Shown here piece by piece: positions 1 to 8,465 of a stretch of DNA of 64,000 bases. The position numbers and the translations under genes were made by a program. Under the pieces are notes generated by a model, which had not been told where the DNA came from, did not search any database, and worked only from the letters and a program-made list of their open reading frames with translations. Each line of letters begins with the position of its first letter. Within the stretch, counting starts at the first letter, position 1. Location of the stretch: positions 46,468 to 110,467 of the forward strand of contig DLGC01000006.1 in assembly GCA_002482525.1 (NCBI GenBank), read 5' to 3'. The DNA comes from Propionibacteriaceae bacterium UBA7704 (GTDB taxonomy: Bacteria > Actinomycetota > Actinomycetes > Propionibacteriales > Propionibacteriaceae).

Positions 1-73
1 TCGTGTCGGTGATGGTCTCACCGTCGCGAGCCAGCAGCACCAGTCCGGTGCCGTCGATCGTGATCGTGGTCAT
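1..73 (-). CDS. N-terminal fragment of an unidentified protein, possibly a 2Fe-2S ferredoxin-type subunit
   Basis: About 24 residues are visible before the window edge, starting at an ATG 33 bases downstream of the aldehyde dehydrogenase stop and in the same direction. It is therefore probably the next gene of the meta-cleavage operon. The segment ending Asp-Gly-Glu-Thr-Ile resembles the start of plant-type 2Fe-2S domains, as in aromatic hydroxylase reductases, but the fragment is too short to identify. Confidence 0.45.
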   Translation of the reverse strand, partial: MTTITIDGTGLVLLARDGETITDT

Positions 74-105
74 GTCGGTCTCCGTTGATCCGAGGTTGGT
101 TTTCG

Positions 106-1542
106 CTACTGCGAGTTGCGGTGTATCTGCATGACGACGGCCTTGGGTTCGGTGAAGAACTCCCGCGAGAAGTTGCCGCCTTCGCGGCCGATCCCGGATT
201 CACCGACCCCGCCGAAGGGGGCACGCAGGTCGCGGATGAAGAAGCAGTTCACCCAGACCGTCCCGGCCCTGAGATTGGCGGCCACCCGGTGGGCGCGCGA
301 CAGGTTCTCGGTGAACACCATGGCGTTGAGCCCGTAGCGGGTGTCGTTGGCCAGACCCACCACTTCGTCCTCGGTGTCGAAGACGTTCACCACCACTACC
401 GGCCCGAAGATCTCCTGGCAGTACTGAGTAGCGGTGTAGGGCAGGTCGACGATGATCGTCGGCTTCACGAACAGGCCCTCGCTCACGCCGCCGGTGAGGA
501 CCCGTCCGCCCTCGGATTCGACCGAGTCGACATAGGACTTCACCTTGTCGTAGTGGGTTTGACTGGACAGCGGCCCGAACTCGGTACCGTCCACCAGCGG
601 GTCGCCAACCTTCATCGCCTCGGCCTTGCGCGTGAACTCCGCCAAGAAGGTGTCGTAGATCCCCCGCTGGACGAAGAGCCTCGAACCGGCCAGACAGACT
701 TGGCCGGCGTTACGGAAGATTGCCTGGATCGCCCAGTCCACGGCGTTGTCCAACTCGGCGTCGTCGAAGACGATGTTGGCGCCCTTGCCGCCCAGTTCCA
801 AGGACACCGGAATCAGGTTCTGGCTGGCGGCGGCATCGATGATCTTGCCGGTCCGCGACTCGCCGGTGAACGTAATCCGGTCCACCCGGGAATCGCCGGT
901 GAGCATCGCACCGGTGTCGCCATAGCCGTGCAGGACGTTGAACACGCCTGCCGGAATGCCCGCCTCAACGGCCAGCTTGGCGAAGAGCACCGCCGAAGCC
1001 GGGGTGAATTCCGAGGGTTTGAGCACCACGGTGTTGCCCCAGGCCAGCGCCGGAGCCACCTTCCAGGACTCCATCATCAGCGGGAAGTTCCAGGGTGCGA
1101 TGGCAACCACCACACCGGCGGGCTGATACACCGAATAGGCGTGATGCCCGGAATCCATCGGGTACTGCTCCCCGCAGCTCATCACTTGGTGGTCGGCGAA
1201 GAAGCGGATATTCCACGCCGAGCGCTCCACGTCGGCGATGGCCTGCGGCGTCGGTTTGCCCATATCGAGGGTGTCGAGCCGGGCCAGGTCGGCCCTGTTC
1301 TCCAGCATCAACTCGGCGAAGCGGCGCAGCACGGCCTGCCGCGCCTGCGGGCCGAGATGCGGCCAGGGCCCGTTGTCGAAGGCTTCACGGGCTGCGGCGA
1401 GCGCAGCATCGGCGTCCGCGGTGCCGCCGTGGGCCACCTGAGCCCACACCTGCTGGGTGTAGGGGTTCTCGGTGTCGAAAGTGCGTCCGTCGACGGAGGG
1501 GACTTCGCGTCCATTGATGAAGTGCCCGATGAACTCAACCAT
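106..1542 (-). CDS. 2-hydroxymuconic semialdehyde dehydrogenase (aldehyde dehydrogenase family)
   Basis: This 478-residue NAD(P)-dependent aldehyde dehydrogenase has the family signatures in order: the PWNFP substrate/cofactor motif near 150-154, the LELGGKG segment with general-base Glu249, and the catalytic Cys283 in GQVC. Its neighbours are tautomerase, oxalocrotonate decarboxylase, hydratase, aldolase and acylating acetaldehyde dehydrogenase. This makes it the enzyme that oxidises the ring-cleavage semialdehyde to 4-oxalocrotonate (DmpC/XylG role). 5-carboxymethyl-2-hydroxymuconate or 2-aminomuconate semialdehyde are possible alternative substrates, because the upstream ring-cleavage gene is not in view. 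Its start overlaps the tautomerase end by 8 bases, indicating co-translation. Confidence 0.87.
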   Translation of the reverse strand: MVEFIGHFINGREVPSVDGRTFDTENPYTQQVWAQVAHGGTADADAALAAAREAFDNGPWPHLGPQARQAVLRRFAELMLENRADLARLDTLDMGKPTPQAIADVERSAWNIRFFADHQVMSCGEQYPMDSGHHAYSVYQPAGVVVAIAPWNFPLMMESWKVAPALAWGNTVVLKPSEFTPASAVLFAKLAVEAGIPAGVFNVLHGYGDTGAMLTGDSRVDRITFTGESRTGKIIDAAASQNLIPVSLELGGKGANIVFDDAELDNAVDWAIQAIFRNAGQVCLAGSRLFVQRGIYDTFLAEFTRKAEAMKVGDPLVDGTEFGPLSSQTHYDKVKSYVDSVESEGGRVLTGGVSEGLFVKPTIIVDLPYTATQYCQEIFGPVVVVNVFDTEDEVVGLANDTRYGLNAMVFTENLSRAHRVAANLRAGTVWVNCFFIRDLRAPFGGVGESGIGREGGNFSREFFTEPKAVVMQIHRNSQ

Positions 1543-1735
1543 TGTGCTGTTCCCTCTCGGCCAAGGTGACGTCGCCCGCAGCGAAATGGGTCGTGGGCAC
1601 CACGCGGACGATCACCCGGATGCTCTCCTTCTTCGCGCCGATGGCTTGCTCGGTGACGCTGGTCAGGCCTGAGATCAGGGCCCGGATCTGCTCTGCTGAG
1701 CGTCCTTCGACCATGGTTACTTCGATGATCGGCAT
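1535..1735 (-). CDS. 4-oxalocrotonate tautomerase
   Basis: A 66-residue tautomerase-superfamily protein starting Met-Pro-Ile-Ile. After Met removal Pro1 would be the catalytic base that isomerises 2-hydroxymuconate to 4-oxalocrotonate. A GTG lies one codon upstream, but the ATG at 1735 was chosen because only it places proline second, and GGAGG sits 9 bases before it. The ATG overlaps the stop of the decarboxylase gene (TGATG). The length matches the usual 60-70 residue family. Confidence 0.87.
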   Translation of the reverse strand: MPIIEVTMVEGRSAEQIRALISGLTSVTEQAIGAKKESIRVIVRVVPTTHFAAGDVTLAEREQHNG

Positions 1736-2520
1736 CACTGGCCTCCTGCAATGTGGATCGAACCCAAGCTGCTGAAATGGAAGGCCACGCTGGCCCCCGG
1801 CGGAATCGGGTAGGCATCGGTGATGCCGCCGGTCAGCACGATCTGCCCGGCCTGGATGCTCATGCCGCGCTCGGCCAGCACATTCGCCGCCAACGCCAAT
1901 GCCTCGCCGGGATGTCCGAGGACGGCCGCCCCGGTCGAGGTGTCGACGACACGCCCTTCGACCTCGACCACGACCGCCTCGTTGGCCAGGTTGAGCAGCT
2001 CCGGCGCCAGCATGACCGGACCGGTCACGAACGCCGCAGCGGACGCGTTGTCGGCGACCACATCGGCGGCCCGGAACCGGAAGTCGGTGTAGCGGGAGTC
2101 GATGACCTCTGCGCCGGCCATCACTGTCTGCACCGCAGCCATCGCCGTGGCGGCGGTGACCCCCGGCCCGGCCAGATCAGCACCCATGATGAAAACCAGC
2201 TCCGGCTCGACTCGGGCATGGATAAACCGCGAGTTCGGCACCGGCACCCCGCTGGGGAGCACCATCGCGTCGGTAAGCCAGGCCACCAACGGCTGATCGA
2301 CGCTCATGCGCTGCTGCTTGGCCCGGGAGGTGAGTCCGAGCTTCACGCCGACCAACGTCTCGCCCCGCTCCAGGCGACGACACAGCGTCTCGTCCTGGAT
2401 GGCATAGGCCTCGGCGAGGTCGAGTTCTGGCCACTCGTCGGTGAACCGGCCGCGGTCGCGGCGTTCCGCCTCGCAGGCCAACAGTTCGGTGGCGACCAGG
2501 TCGCGGGTCCATTTGGTCAT
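1735..2520 (-). CDS. 4-oxalocrotonate decarboxylase (2-oxo-3-hexenedioate decarboxylase)
   Basis: This 261-residue member of the hydratase/decarboxylase family has the VKLGLTSRAKQ segment (about 58-68) and the metal-binding VEPELVF region. It converts 4-oxalocrotonate to 2-hydroxypent-4-enoate and CO2, normally in complex with the hydratase encoded at 4551-5327. The paired homologues in one operon support assigning one as decarboxylase (DmpH) and the other as hydratase (DmpE). The assignment rests on the LTSRAKQ segment versus LTSAAMQ in the other copy. It overlaps the aldolase stop by 4 bases. Confidence 0.8.
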   Translation of the reverse strand: MTKWTRDLVATELLACEAERRDRGRFTDEWPELDLAEAYAIQDETLCRRLERGETLVGVKLGLTSRAKQQRMSVDQPLVAWLTDAMVLPSGVPVPNSRFIHARVEPELVFIMGADLAGPGVTAATAMAAVQTVMAGAEVIDSRYTDFRFRAADVVADNASAAAFVTGPVMLAPELLNLANEAVVVEVEGRVVDTSTGAAVLGHPGEALALAANVLAERGMSIQAGQIVLTGGITDAYPIPPGASVAFHFSSLGSIHIAGGQ

Positions 2521-3572
2521 GCCTGACCTGCCATTTCCAGCGCGATGTCGATGAGCATGTCTTCCTGGCCGCCGACGTAGCCGCGCTGACCGGCTTCCCA
2601 GAGCAGCTGTGGCGCTGGCACGCCATAGCGCTGCGCGGCCCGCTCGGCGTGCAGCAGGAAGGAGGAGTACACCCCGGCGTAGCCCTGCATGATCGAGCCG
2701 TGGTCCATCACCGGCAGTCGCTCGATGATCGGACGCACCACCTTGTCGGCGACCTCGAGCATCTTGAACACGTCCACTTCGGTGTCCACCCCGAGCCGGT
2801 CGAAGACCGCGGCCATCACCTCAGTGGGGGTGTTTCCCGCTCCAGCGCCCATGGCGTACACCGAGCAGTCGATCTGACGGGCGCCGGCACGGTAGGCCAG
2901 CACCGAGTTGGCAACCCCCATCGACAGGTTCTGGTGACCGTGGTAACCCACCTGGGCCCGGTCACCGATGGTGTCGACCAGCGCCTTCACCCGATCAGAG
3001 GCCTGCTCCAGAATCAGCGCACCGGCTGAATCGACGACATAGACGCATTGGCAGCCGGCATCGGCCATGATCGCGGCCTGGGTAGCCAGTTCGGTCGGCT
3101 CAATGCGGTGGGCGAGCATCAAGAAGCCGACCGTTTCGAAGCCGAGTTCGCGGGCAGCCTGGAAGTGCTCGATCGACACATCGGCTTCGGTGCAATGGGT
3201 CGCTATCCGAATAATGCTCGCCCCGGCGTCGCGGGCCTGCTTCATGTGCTCCACGGTGGCCACACCCGGTAGTGCCAGGCAGGCGATCTTGGCCTGTTTG
3301 GCCTCCTCCACCGCAGCGGCGATCAGTTCGGCGGAGTCGACCGCCTCGAAGCCGTAGTTGAACGACGAGCCGCCCAGGCCGTCGCCGTGAGTCACCTCAA
3401 TGACCTCGACATGGGCATCGTCGAGGGCACGCACCACCTCGCGCACCTGTTTCTCGGAATAGCGATGCCGCATCGGGTGAGAGCCGTCGCGCAGCGTGGT
3501 GTCGGTCAGGCGAACCTCACGTTGGGTGCCGATCACGGTGCCGTCGCGGTCCAGCGTCGGGGTAGGGCTCAT
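2517..3572 (-). CDS. 4-hydroxy-2-oxovalerate aldolase
   Basis: A 351-residue HMG-CoA-lyase-like TIM-barrel aldolase with the signature DTTLRDG (24-30). It cleaves 4-hydroxy-2-oxopentanoate to pyruvate and acetaldehyde and channels the aldehyde to the dehydrogenase encoded immediately upstream (DmpG-DmpF/BphI-BphJ complex). Its ATG overlaps the stop of that gene by one base (TGATG), consistent with a physically paired complex. Confidence 0.92.
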   Translation of the reverse strand: MSPTPTLDRDGTVIGTQREVRLTDTTLRDGSHPMRHRYSEKQVREVVRALDDAHVEVIEVTHGDGLGGSSFNYGFEAVDSAELIAAAVEEAKQAKIACLALPGVATVEHMKQARDAGASIIRIATHCTEADVSIEHFQAARELGFETVGFLMLAHRIEPTELATQAAIMADAGCQCVYVVDSAGALILEQASDRVKALVDTIGDRAQVGYHGHQNLSMGVANSVLAYRAGARQIDCSVYAMGAGAGNTPTEVMAAVFDRLGVDTEVDVFKMLEVADKVVRPIIERLPVMDHGSIMQGYAGVYSSFLLHAERAAQRYGVPAPQLLWEAGQRGYVGGQEDMLIDIALEMAGQA

Positions 3573-4525
3573 CAGTTGGCTCCTTCCAAGGAGAGGTCTG
3601 CGTTCTTGGCCGGAATGATGCGTCCGGTGGCGATCAGCTCACCGACCCGGGCGGCGGCCGAGGTGATGATGTCGAGGTTTCCGGCGAACGGCGGCAGATA
3701 GTCGCCCCGGCCGGTGACCTGCAGGAAGACGGCGACCCGAGCCATGCCGTTCCAAATCTCCTGGGGCGCCTCGTACTGCGGTTCGGCACGAAGTTCGTAG
3801 CCGGGCACGTATTCGCGCACCAGGTCGGCCACCCGGTGGATCGAAGCAGTCACCCGATCCTGCAGTTCTTGGTTCTCGACCACCTCGGCCGGCACCGAGC
3901 AGAACACTGTGTTGCGCATCAGCACCGCGGGTTCGGCCGGATTCAGAATGATGATCGCCTTGCCTGTGCGGGCACCGCCGATCTTCACCACGGCATCGGC
4001 CGTGGTCTCAACGAACTCGTCGATATTGGCGCGCGTCCCCGGTCCGGCCGACTTCGAGGCGATGGAGGCCACGATCTCCGCATAGTCGACCGGCACCACC
4101 TGGGAAATCGCCGACACGATCGGTACGGTCGCCTGGCCGCCACAGGTCACCATGTTCAGGTTCGGCTGATCGAGATTCTCGGTCAGATTGATCGATGGCA
4201 CCGTGTAAGGCCCGATCGCGGCCGGCGTCAGGTCGATCGCGACGATGCCTCGTTCGGCGTAGCGCGGCGCATTGGCCAGGTGTGCTTTGGCACCGGTGGC
4301 CTCGAACACGATGTCGGGGGCCTCGTCCTGGGCCAGCAACCAGTCCACACCCTCAGCACTGGTGGTCACTCCTAGCCGGGCGGCGCGAGCGAGGCCGTCG
4401 GAGGCCGGGTCGACGCCGATCATGTAGCGCAAGTCGATCGCGTCGGAGCGGTTCAGCAGCTTGAACATCAGGTCGGTGCCGATATTGCCCGGCCCGACGA
4501 TCGCTGCGATTGCCTTGGTGGCCAT
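3572..4525 (-). CDS. acetaldehyde dehydrogenase (acylating)
   Basis: A 317-residue protein with an N-terminal NAD-binding GPGNIGTDL motif (11-19) and the catalytic Cys128 in MVTCGGQA. It converts acetaldehyde, CoA and NAD+ to acetyl-CoA, the last step of the meta-cleavage route, with the aldolase as partner (DmpF/MhpF family). Length and motifs match the family closely. It is followed 25 bases upstream by the hydratase gene in the same operon. Confidence 0.93.
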   Translation of the reverse strand: MATKAIAAIVGPGNIGTDLMFKLLNRSDAIDLRYMIGVDPASDGLARAARLGVTTSAEGVDWLLAQDEAPDIVFEATGAKAHLANAPRYAERGIVAIDLTPAAIGPYTVPSINLTENLDQPNLNMVTCGGQATVPIVSAISQVVPVDYAEIVASIASKSAGPGTRANIDEFVETTADAVVKIGGARTGKAIIILNPAEPAVLMRNTVFCSVPAEVVENQELQDRVTASIHRVADLVREYVPGYELRAEPQYEAPQEIWNGMARVAVFLQVTGRGDYLPPFAGNLDIITSAAARVGELIATGRIIPAKNADLSLEGAN

Positions 4526-4550
4526 CAGGTTCCTTTCGTTGGAGTTGCGC

Positions 4551-5327
4551 TCAGCCGAAAACTGCGGTGACAGCGCCCAGGGCGCCGAAATCTGCGGTGA
4601 CCACCGAGCCGGCGCTCACCGATTGGGCGGCGGTGACCGACCCGGGAAGAATCACCTGGCCGGCTGTGAAGCCGATGCCTCGCGCCCCCAAGGTGTTGGC
4701 CAGCCACACCAGGGCGTTGATCGGCGATCCGAGGACGGCTGCGCCAGCGCCGGAGGCCAGTACGGTGCCGTTGCCGATGAGGTTGCAGCCCACACCGCCG
4801 AGGTCGACACCGTTGAGTGCGGTGGGGGTGGAGCCCAGGATCACCCCACCGGAGGAGGCATTGTCGGCGACGGTGTCGATCAGCCCGATGCGCCAGTTCT
4901 CGATGCGGGAGTCGATCAGTTCCAGCGACGGCAACACGAAGTCCACCGCGGCGATGGCCTCGGCGACATTCACGCCGGGCCCCGAAAGGTCGCGGCCGAG
5001 CACGAAGGCGATCTCGGGCTCGACCTTGGGTTGCAGGAAGGCGCTGGTGTCGATGGTGGCATTGGCCGGATGGAACATCTCGGCGGTGAGGTGACCGAAG
5101 TCGGGTTGGTCGACGCCCAACTGGCGCTGCATCGCCGCCGAGGTGAGACCGACCTTGTAGCCCTTGATCACCGCACCGTCGGCCTTCCAGGCCTCGACCT
5201 GGGCCAGTTGGATCGCGTAGGCATCGTCGAGAGTCAGGTTCGGCTCGCGTTCACTGATCGGTGCGATCGGACGCCGAGTCCGGTAGGCCTCCAACAACTG
5301 GCTGGCATACCTCTGGCTGACAAGCAT
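4551..5327 (-). CDS. 2-keto-4-pentenoate hydratase
   Basis: Hydratase/decarboxylase family member of 258 residues, adding water to 2-hydroxypent-4-enoate to give 4-hydroxy-2-oxopentanoate. The frame stays open to 5453, but I start it at the ATG at 5327. GAGAGGGG lies just upstream and the family's N-terminus begins here; the extra 42 residues are arginine-rich and unlike the family. It is the first gene of the operon, which reads away from the divergent iclR gene. Confidence 0.82.
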   Translation of the reverse strand: MLVSQRYASQLLEAYRTRRPIAPISEREPNLTLDDAYAIQLAQVEAWKADGAVIKGYKVGLTSAAMQRQLGVDQPDFGHLTAEMFHPANATIDTSAFLQPKVEPEIAFVLGRDLSGPGVNVAEAIAAVDFVLPSLELIDSRIENWRIGLIDTVADNASSGGVILGSTPTALNGVDLGGVGCNLIGNGTVLASGAGAAVLGSPINALVWLANTLGARGIGFTAGQVILPGSVTAAQSVSAGSVVTADFGALGAVTAVFG

Positions 5328-5433
5328 CTTCGAGCCCCTCTCCACGGTGATGAGACTGTTCGACCCGGTGCGATGGTCCCGGTCGGCGAGTTGCGGCAAT
5401 CTTTCGCGGGATCGGCGCGCACCGGCATAGCGA

Positions 5434-5452
5434 TGTCCCACCTCACGGGACA
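5434..5452. promoter_or_regulatory. candidate IclR operator
   Basis: Perfect inverted repeat TGTCCC-N7-GGGACA in the 193-base gap between the hydratase gene and the divergent iclR gene. Location and symmetry suggest it is the site through which the regulator controls the catabolic operon and perhaps itself. I see no clear -10/-35 pair to anchor it. Confidence 0.5.
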
Positions 5453-5520
5453 CGAGTTCAAGTCACAGGAAAGACGGCGCCCCTCTACTGCTCATCAGCA
5501 CCGACACGTATGCTCCGGCC

Positions 5521-6294
5521 ATGACAACCGCTGCAAGCACTGACGGGCCGCTGCATCGCATGACGCGGGTCCTGGAGTCCTTCAGCACGCGTGATCGCGA
5601 ACTGTCCGCTGCGGAGTTGTCGCGGCGGAGCGGTCTGCCGCGTTCGACCGCTCATCGATTGGCAACCGAAATGACCTCAGTCGGGCTGTTGGAACAGACT
5701 CCCGATGGTTTGTACCGGTTGAGCATGCGGCTATTCGAGTGGGGCCACCTGGCAGTGCTGGCCGATGGGCTGCGGGAGTCGGCGGCCGGGCATCTGGCCG
5801 ATCTGGCCAACATCACCCGCGAGACCGTCCACCTGGCGGTCATGGAAGGCCACGATGTGGTCTATCTCGACGTTATTCGCAACTCCGCGGCACCCTTTCT
5901 GAACTCCCGTCCGGGAGGTCGGATGCCGCCCTCGTGCACTGGTGTCGGCAAGGCGATTCTGGCCCACTCGGATCCGCAACTGGTTGAGGATCTGATTCGC
6001 GAGGGACTACCGAAGTTGACCCCGCATTCGGTCACCGATGGTGCCATCCTGCAGGCACAACTGAAGCAGGTCCGACGCACCGGCTTGGCCTACGACCAGC
6101 AGGAGAACGCGATCGGCACCATCTGCTGCGCAGCCCCGGTTTTCGGGCTCGACGGCGAGGTCATCGGTGCGGTCTCTGTCACCGGACGCGCCGATCATCT
6201 GCGCTTGGACCGGGTCGGCATGGCGGTTCGATCAACGGCGGCGAGCATTTCGCGCGCCCAAGGCGGGCTGCCACCGGTGCGCCGGGAGTCCTGA
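5521..6294 (+). CDS. IclR-family transcriptional regulator
   Basis: 257 residues. The N-terminal winged helix-turn-helix spans about 10-65 (LSAAELSRRSGLPRSTAHRL). The C-terminal IclR effector domain includes the conserved SCTGVGKAILA segment (about 137-148). It is transcribed divergently from the meta-cleavage operon, the classic arrangement for a pathway-specific IclR activator or repressor responding to an aromatic acid or ring-cleavage intermediate. The effector cannot be read from the sequence. Confidence 0.88.
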   Translation: MTTAASTDGPLHRMTRVLESFSTRDRELSAAELSRRSGLPRSTAHRLATEMTSVGLLEQTPDGLYRLSMRLFEWGHLAVLADGLRESAAGHLADLANITRETVHLAVMEGHDVVYLDVIRNSAAPFLNSRPGGRMPPSCTGVGKAILAHSDPQLVEDLIREGLPKLTPHSVTDGAILQAQLKQVRRTGLAYDQQENAIGTICCAAPVFGLDGEVIGAVSVTGRADHLRLDRVGMAVRSTAASISRAQGGLPPVRRES

Positions 6295-6357
6295 ACGCGC
6301 TCCGCACACCGTGGCGCGGCAGCGCGGGATTCTGCCGCCACAGCCCCCGCGCCGCCT

Positions 6358-6379
6358 CATCAAGATTGCATCAAAGTCG
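6358..6379 (+). promoter_or_regulatory. tandem 11-base direct repeats upstream of the K+ importer
   Basis: CATCAAGATTG is followed immediately by CATCAAAGTCG, and a third related copy, CGTCAAGATCG, lies at 6401-6411. Head-to-tail repeats with an 11-base period are typical of OmpR/PhoB-family binding sites. The regulator of that family encoded by the third gene of this operon is the obvious candidate. The site is 71-92 bases before the chosen start codon. Confidence 0.4.
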
Positions 6380-6449
6380 GGCCCCTCGGCGCCAAGAACG
6401 CGTCAAGATCGACAGGATCGAGACCGGCGGCGCGTTGACTGGGATCGTG

Positions 6450-8465
6450 ATGACATTGCGCCTGCCCAAAAGGCTCCTGGTCGGCAATCCGATGCGTTCC
6501 ACGCAGCTTCGCGAGACGCTGCTCCCGAAACGATTAGCACTGCCGGTCTACTGCTCGGATCCCATTTCCTCCAACGCGTACGCCACCCAGGAGATCATCC
6601 TCGTCCTGGCGCTCGGCGGCGCGTCGGCGGTGCTCCTCACCCCCTGGATCGCGCTCATCGTGGTGAGCCTGCTGGCACTGGTCACCCTGAGCTACCGACA
6701 GACCATTCACGCCTATCCCAACGGCGGCGGCGCCTACGCGGTGAGCCGAGCCAACCTGGGACGCAACGCCTCGCTGGTCGCGGCCGCAGCACTGCTGGTG
6801 GACTATGTGCTCACCGTCGCGGTCTCGGTGGCGTCCGGGGTGGAGAACCTGGTGTCGGCCTTTCCCTCGCTGCACAGCTACAGCGTGCCGCTGGCGCTGG
6901 GGTTCATCGCCATGCTCACCGTGATGAATCTGCGCGGCGTGCGGGAGTCCGGCACCCTCTTCGCGATCCCCACCTACGGATTCATCCTGAGCGTCTTCGT
7001 CATGCTCGGTGCCGGCTTCTGGAATGTCCTCAACGGACAGCCACCGGTAGCGGAGTCCGCCCAGTTCGGCTTCTCCGGCACCAGCCCGGCCGGGGCTGCT
7101 GTCATCATCCTGCTGCTGCGAGCATTCGCCTCCGGCTGCACCTCGCTGACCGGGGTCGAAGCGGTGAGCAACGGCGTCCCCACCTTCCGCGCACCCAAGG
7201 CCCGCAATGCCTCACTCACCTTGGTGACCATGGCCGGGCTGAGCATCACCATGATGCTGGGGATCTCGGTGCTGAGCACCATTGCCGGGGTTCACCTCGC
7301 CGATGCCACGAGCGAGTTGACCAATGTTCCCGTCGGCTACGAGCAGCGCACGGTGCTCGCCCAGCTCTCCGCGGCCGTGTTCGGCAACAACAGTTGGGGC
7401 TTCTTCGCCGTCCAGGGCTTCACCACCTTGATCCTGATCCTGGCGGCGAACACGGCTTTCAACGGGTTCCCCATCCTCGCCTCGATCCTGGCCGAGGACC
7501 GGTTCCTCCCCAAACAACTGCGACGTCGCGGTGATCGGCTGGTCTTCAGCAACGGCATCGTGATCCTGGCCGTCATCGCTGCGACTCTGATCGTCGCGTT
7601 CGACGGCTCGGTGACGCGGCTCATTCAGCTCTACATCGTGGGAGTCTTCATCTCCTTCACCCTCAGCCAGGCAGGCATGGTCGTCTACTGGCGGCGCCGT
7701 GCCAAGAAGATCGGCTGGTCGGTTCCGCTGGTCGGGTCGATGCTGGTCACCGGCATCGGCGCCGTCGCCACGTCAGTGGTGCTGATAATCGTGTTGGCCA
7801 CCAAGTTCACCCACGGCGCCTATCTGGTCGTCATTGCGATGCCGATCCTGTTCGTCATGATGCTGTGGATCAATCGACACTATCGCCGGGTGTCGAAACA
7901 GCTCATGCCCAAGGCCAGCGGAATCACCCTGCCCAGCCGGACTCACGCCGTGGTTCTGATCAGTCAGTTGAACGAGCCGTCACTGAAGGCGCTGGCCTTT
8001 GCCCGCGCCATCCGGCCGTCCTCGATAACCGCGCTGCGCGTCGACACCGATGCCGACCGCACCCGCAAGCTGACCGAGGACTGGGTAGCACGAGACATCC
8101 CCATACCGCTGACCGTGGTGCAGTCGCCCTACCGCGATCTCGTGGAACCCGTACTGAAGTATCTGGCGACCATCTCGATCGGCCCCCGAGACGTCGTGGA
8201 AGTGTTCATTCCCGAATACGTGGTCGGGCACTGGTGGGAGCAACTCCTGCACAACCAGAGCGCTCTGCGGCTGAAGACCCGCCTGCTGTACATGCCCGGC
8301 GTCATGGTGACCAGCGTGCCGTTCCACCTGAAGTCGGCCACCCCCTACGCCCTGGATCGTCCCGGATCGGGGGCCGGCACCTCCGATCACGCCCCTCACG
8401 CACGCGAGAATTCGGTGATGTCCAGCAGCGATGAGGCACCCCATCTGGCAAGCTCAAGGAGGTGA
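6450..8465 (+). CDS. KimA-like potassium importer (KUP/APC superfamily)
   Basis: About 671 residues with roughly 12 membrane segments, then a cytosolic tail of about 170 residues. The body follows Bacillus subtilis KimA (YdaO) almost segment by segment: the SYRQTIHAYPNGGGAYAVS stretch, LLVDYVLTVAVS, and the SGCTSLTGVEAVSN region. The tail keeps the KimA-type ending (HNQSALRLKTRL, then VPFHLK). Generic pipelines call such proteins amino-acid permeases, but potassium uptake fits better given the KdpDE-like genes fused to the operon. The frame is open from 6366; ATG 6450 was chosen because homology begins there, and no strong ribosome site is visible. Confidence 0.78.
   Translation: MTLRLPKRLLVGNPMRSTQLRETLLPKRLALPVYCSDPISSNAYATQEIILVLALGGASAVLLTPWIALIVVSLLALVTLSYRQTIHAYPNGGGAYAVSRANLGRNASLVAAAALLVDYVLTVAVSVASGVENLVSAFPSLHSYSVPLALGFIAMLTVMNLRGVRESGTLFAIPTYGFILSVFVMLGAGFWNVLNGQPPVAESAQFGFSGTSPAGAAVIILLLRAFASGCTSLTGVEAVSNGVPTFRAPKARNASLTLVTMAGLSITMMLGISVLSTIAGVHLADATSELTNVPVGYEQRTVLAQLSAAVFGNNSWGFFAVQGFTTLILILAANTAFNGFPILASILAEDRFLPKQLRRRGDRLVFSNGIVILAVIAATLIVAFDGSVTRLIQLYIVGVFISFTLSQAGMVVYWRRRAKKIGWSVPLVGSMLVTGIGAVATSVVLIIVLATKFTHGAYLVVIAMPILFVMMLWINRHYRRVSKQLMPKASGITLPSRTHAVVLISQLNEPSLKALAFARAIRPSSITALRVDTDADRTRKLTEDWVARDIPIPLTVVQSPYRDLVEPVLKYLATISIGPRDVVEVFIPEYVVGHWWEQLLHNQSALRLKTRLLYMPGVMVTSVPFHLKSATPYALDRPGSGAGTSDHAPHARENSVMSSSDEAPHLASSRR

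Noticed and set aside
85..1569. Long plus-strand open frame of 494 codons opposite the aldehyde dehydrogenase gene
   Set aside because: It is the mirror of a clear aldehyde dehydrogenase; its translation is His/Arg/Gly-rich with no motif. High GC content keeps antisense frames open across much of this window, and similar ones at 27316, 37566 and 42708 were dropped for the same reason.
6366..6449. 28-residue N-terminal extension of the KimA-like importer
   Set aside because: The extension is basic and unlike the family, and overlaps the candidate regulatory repeats.
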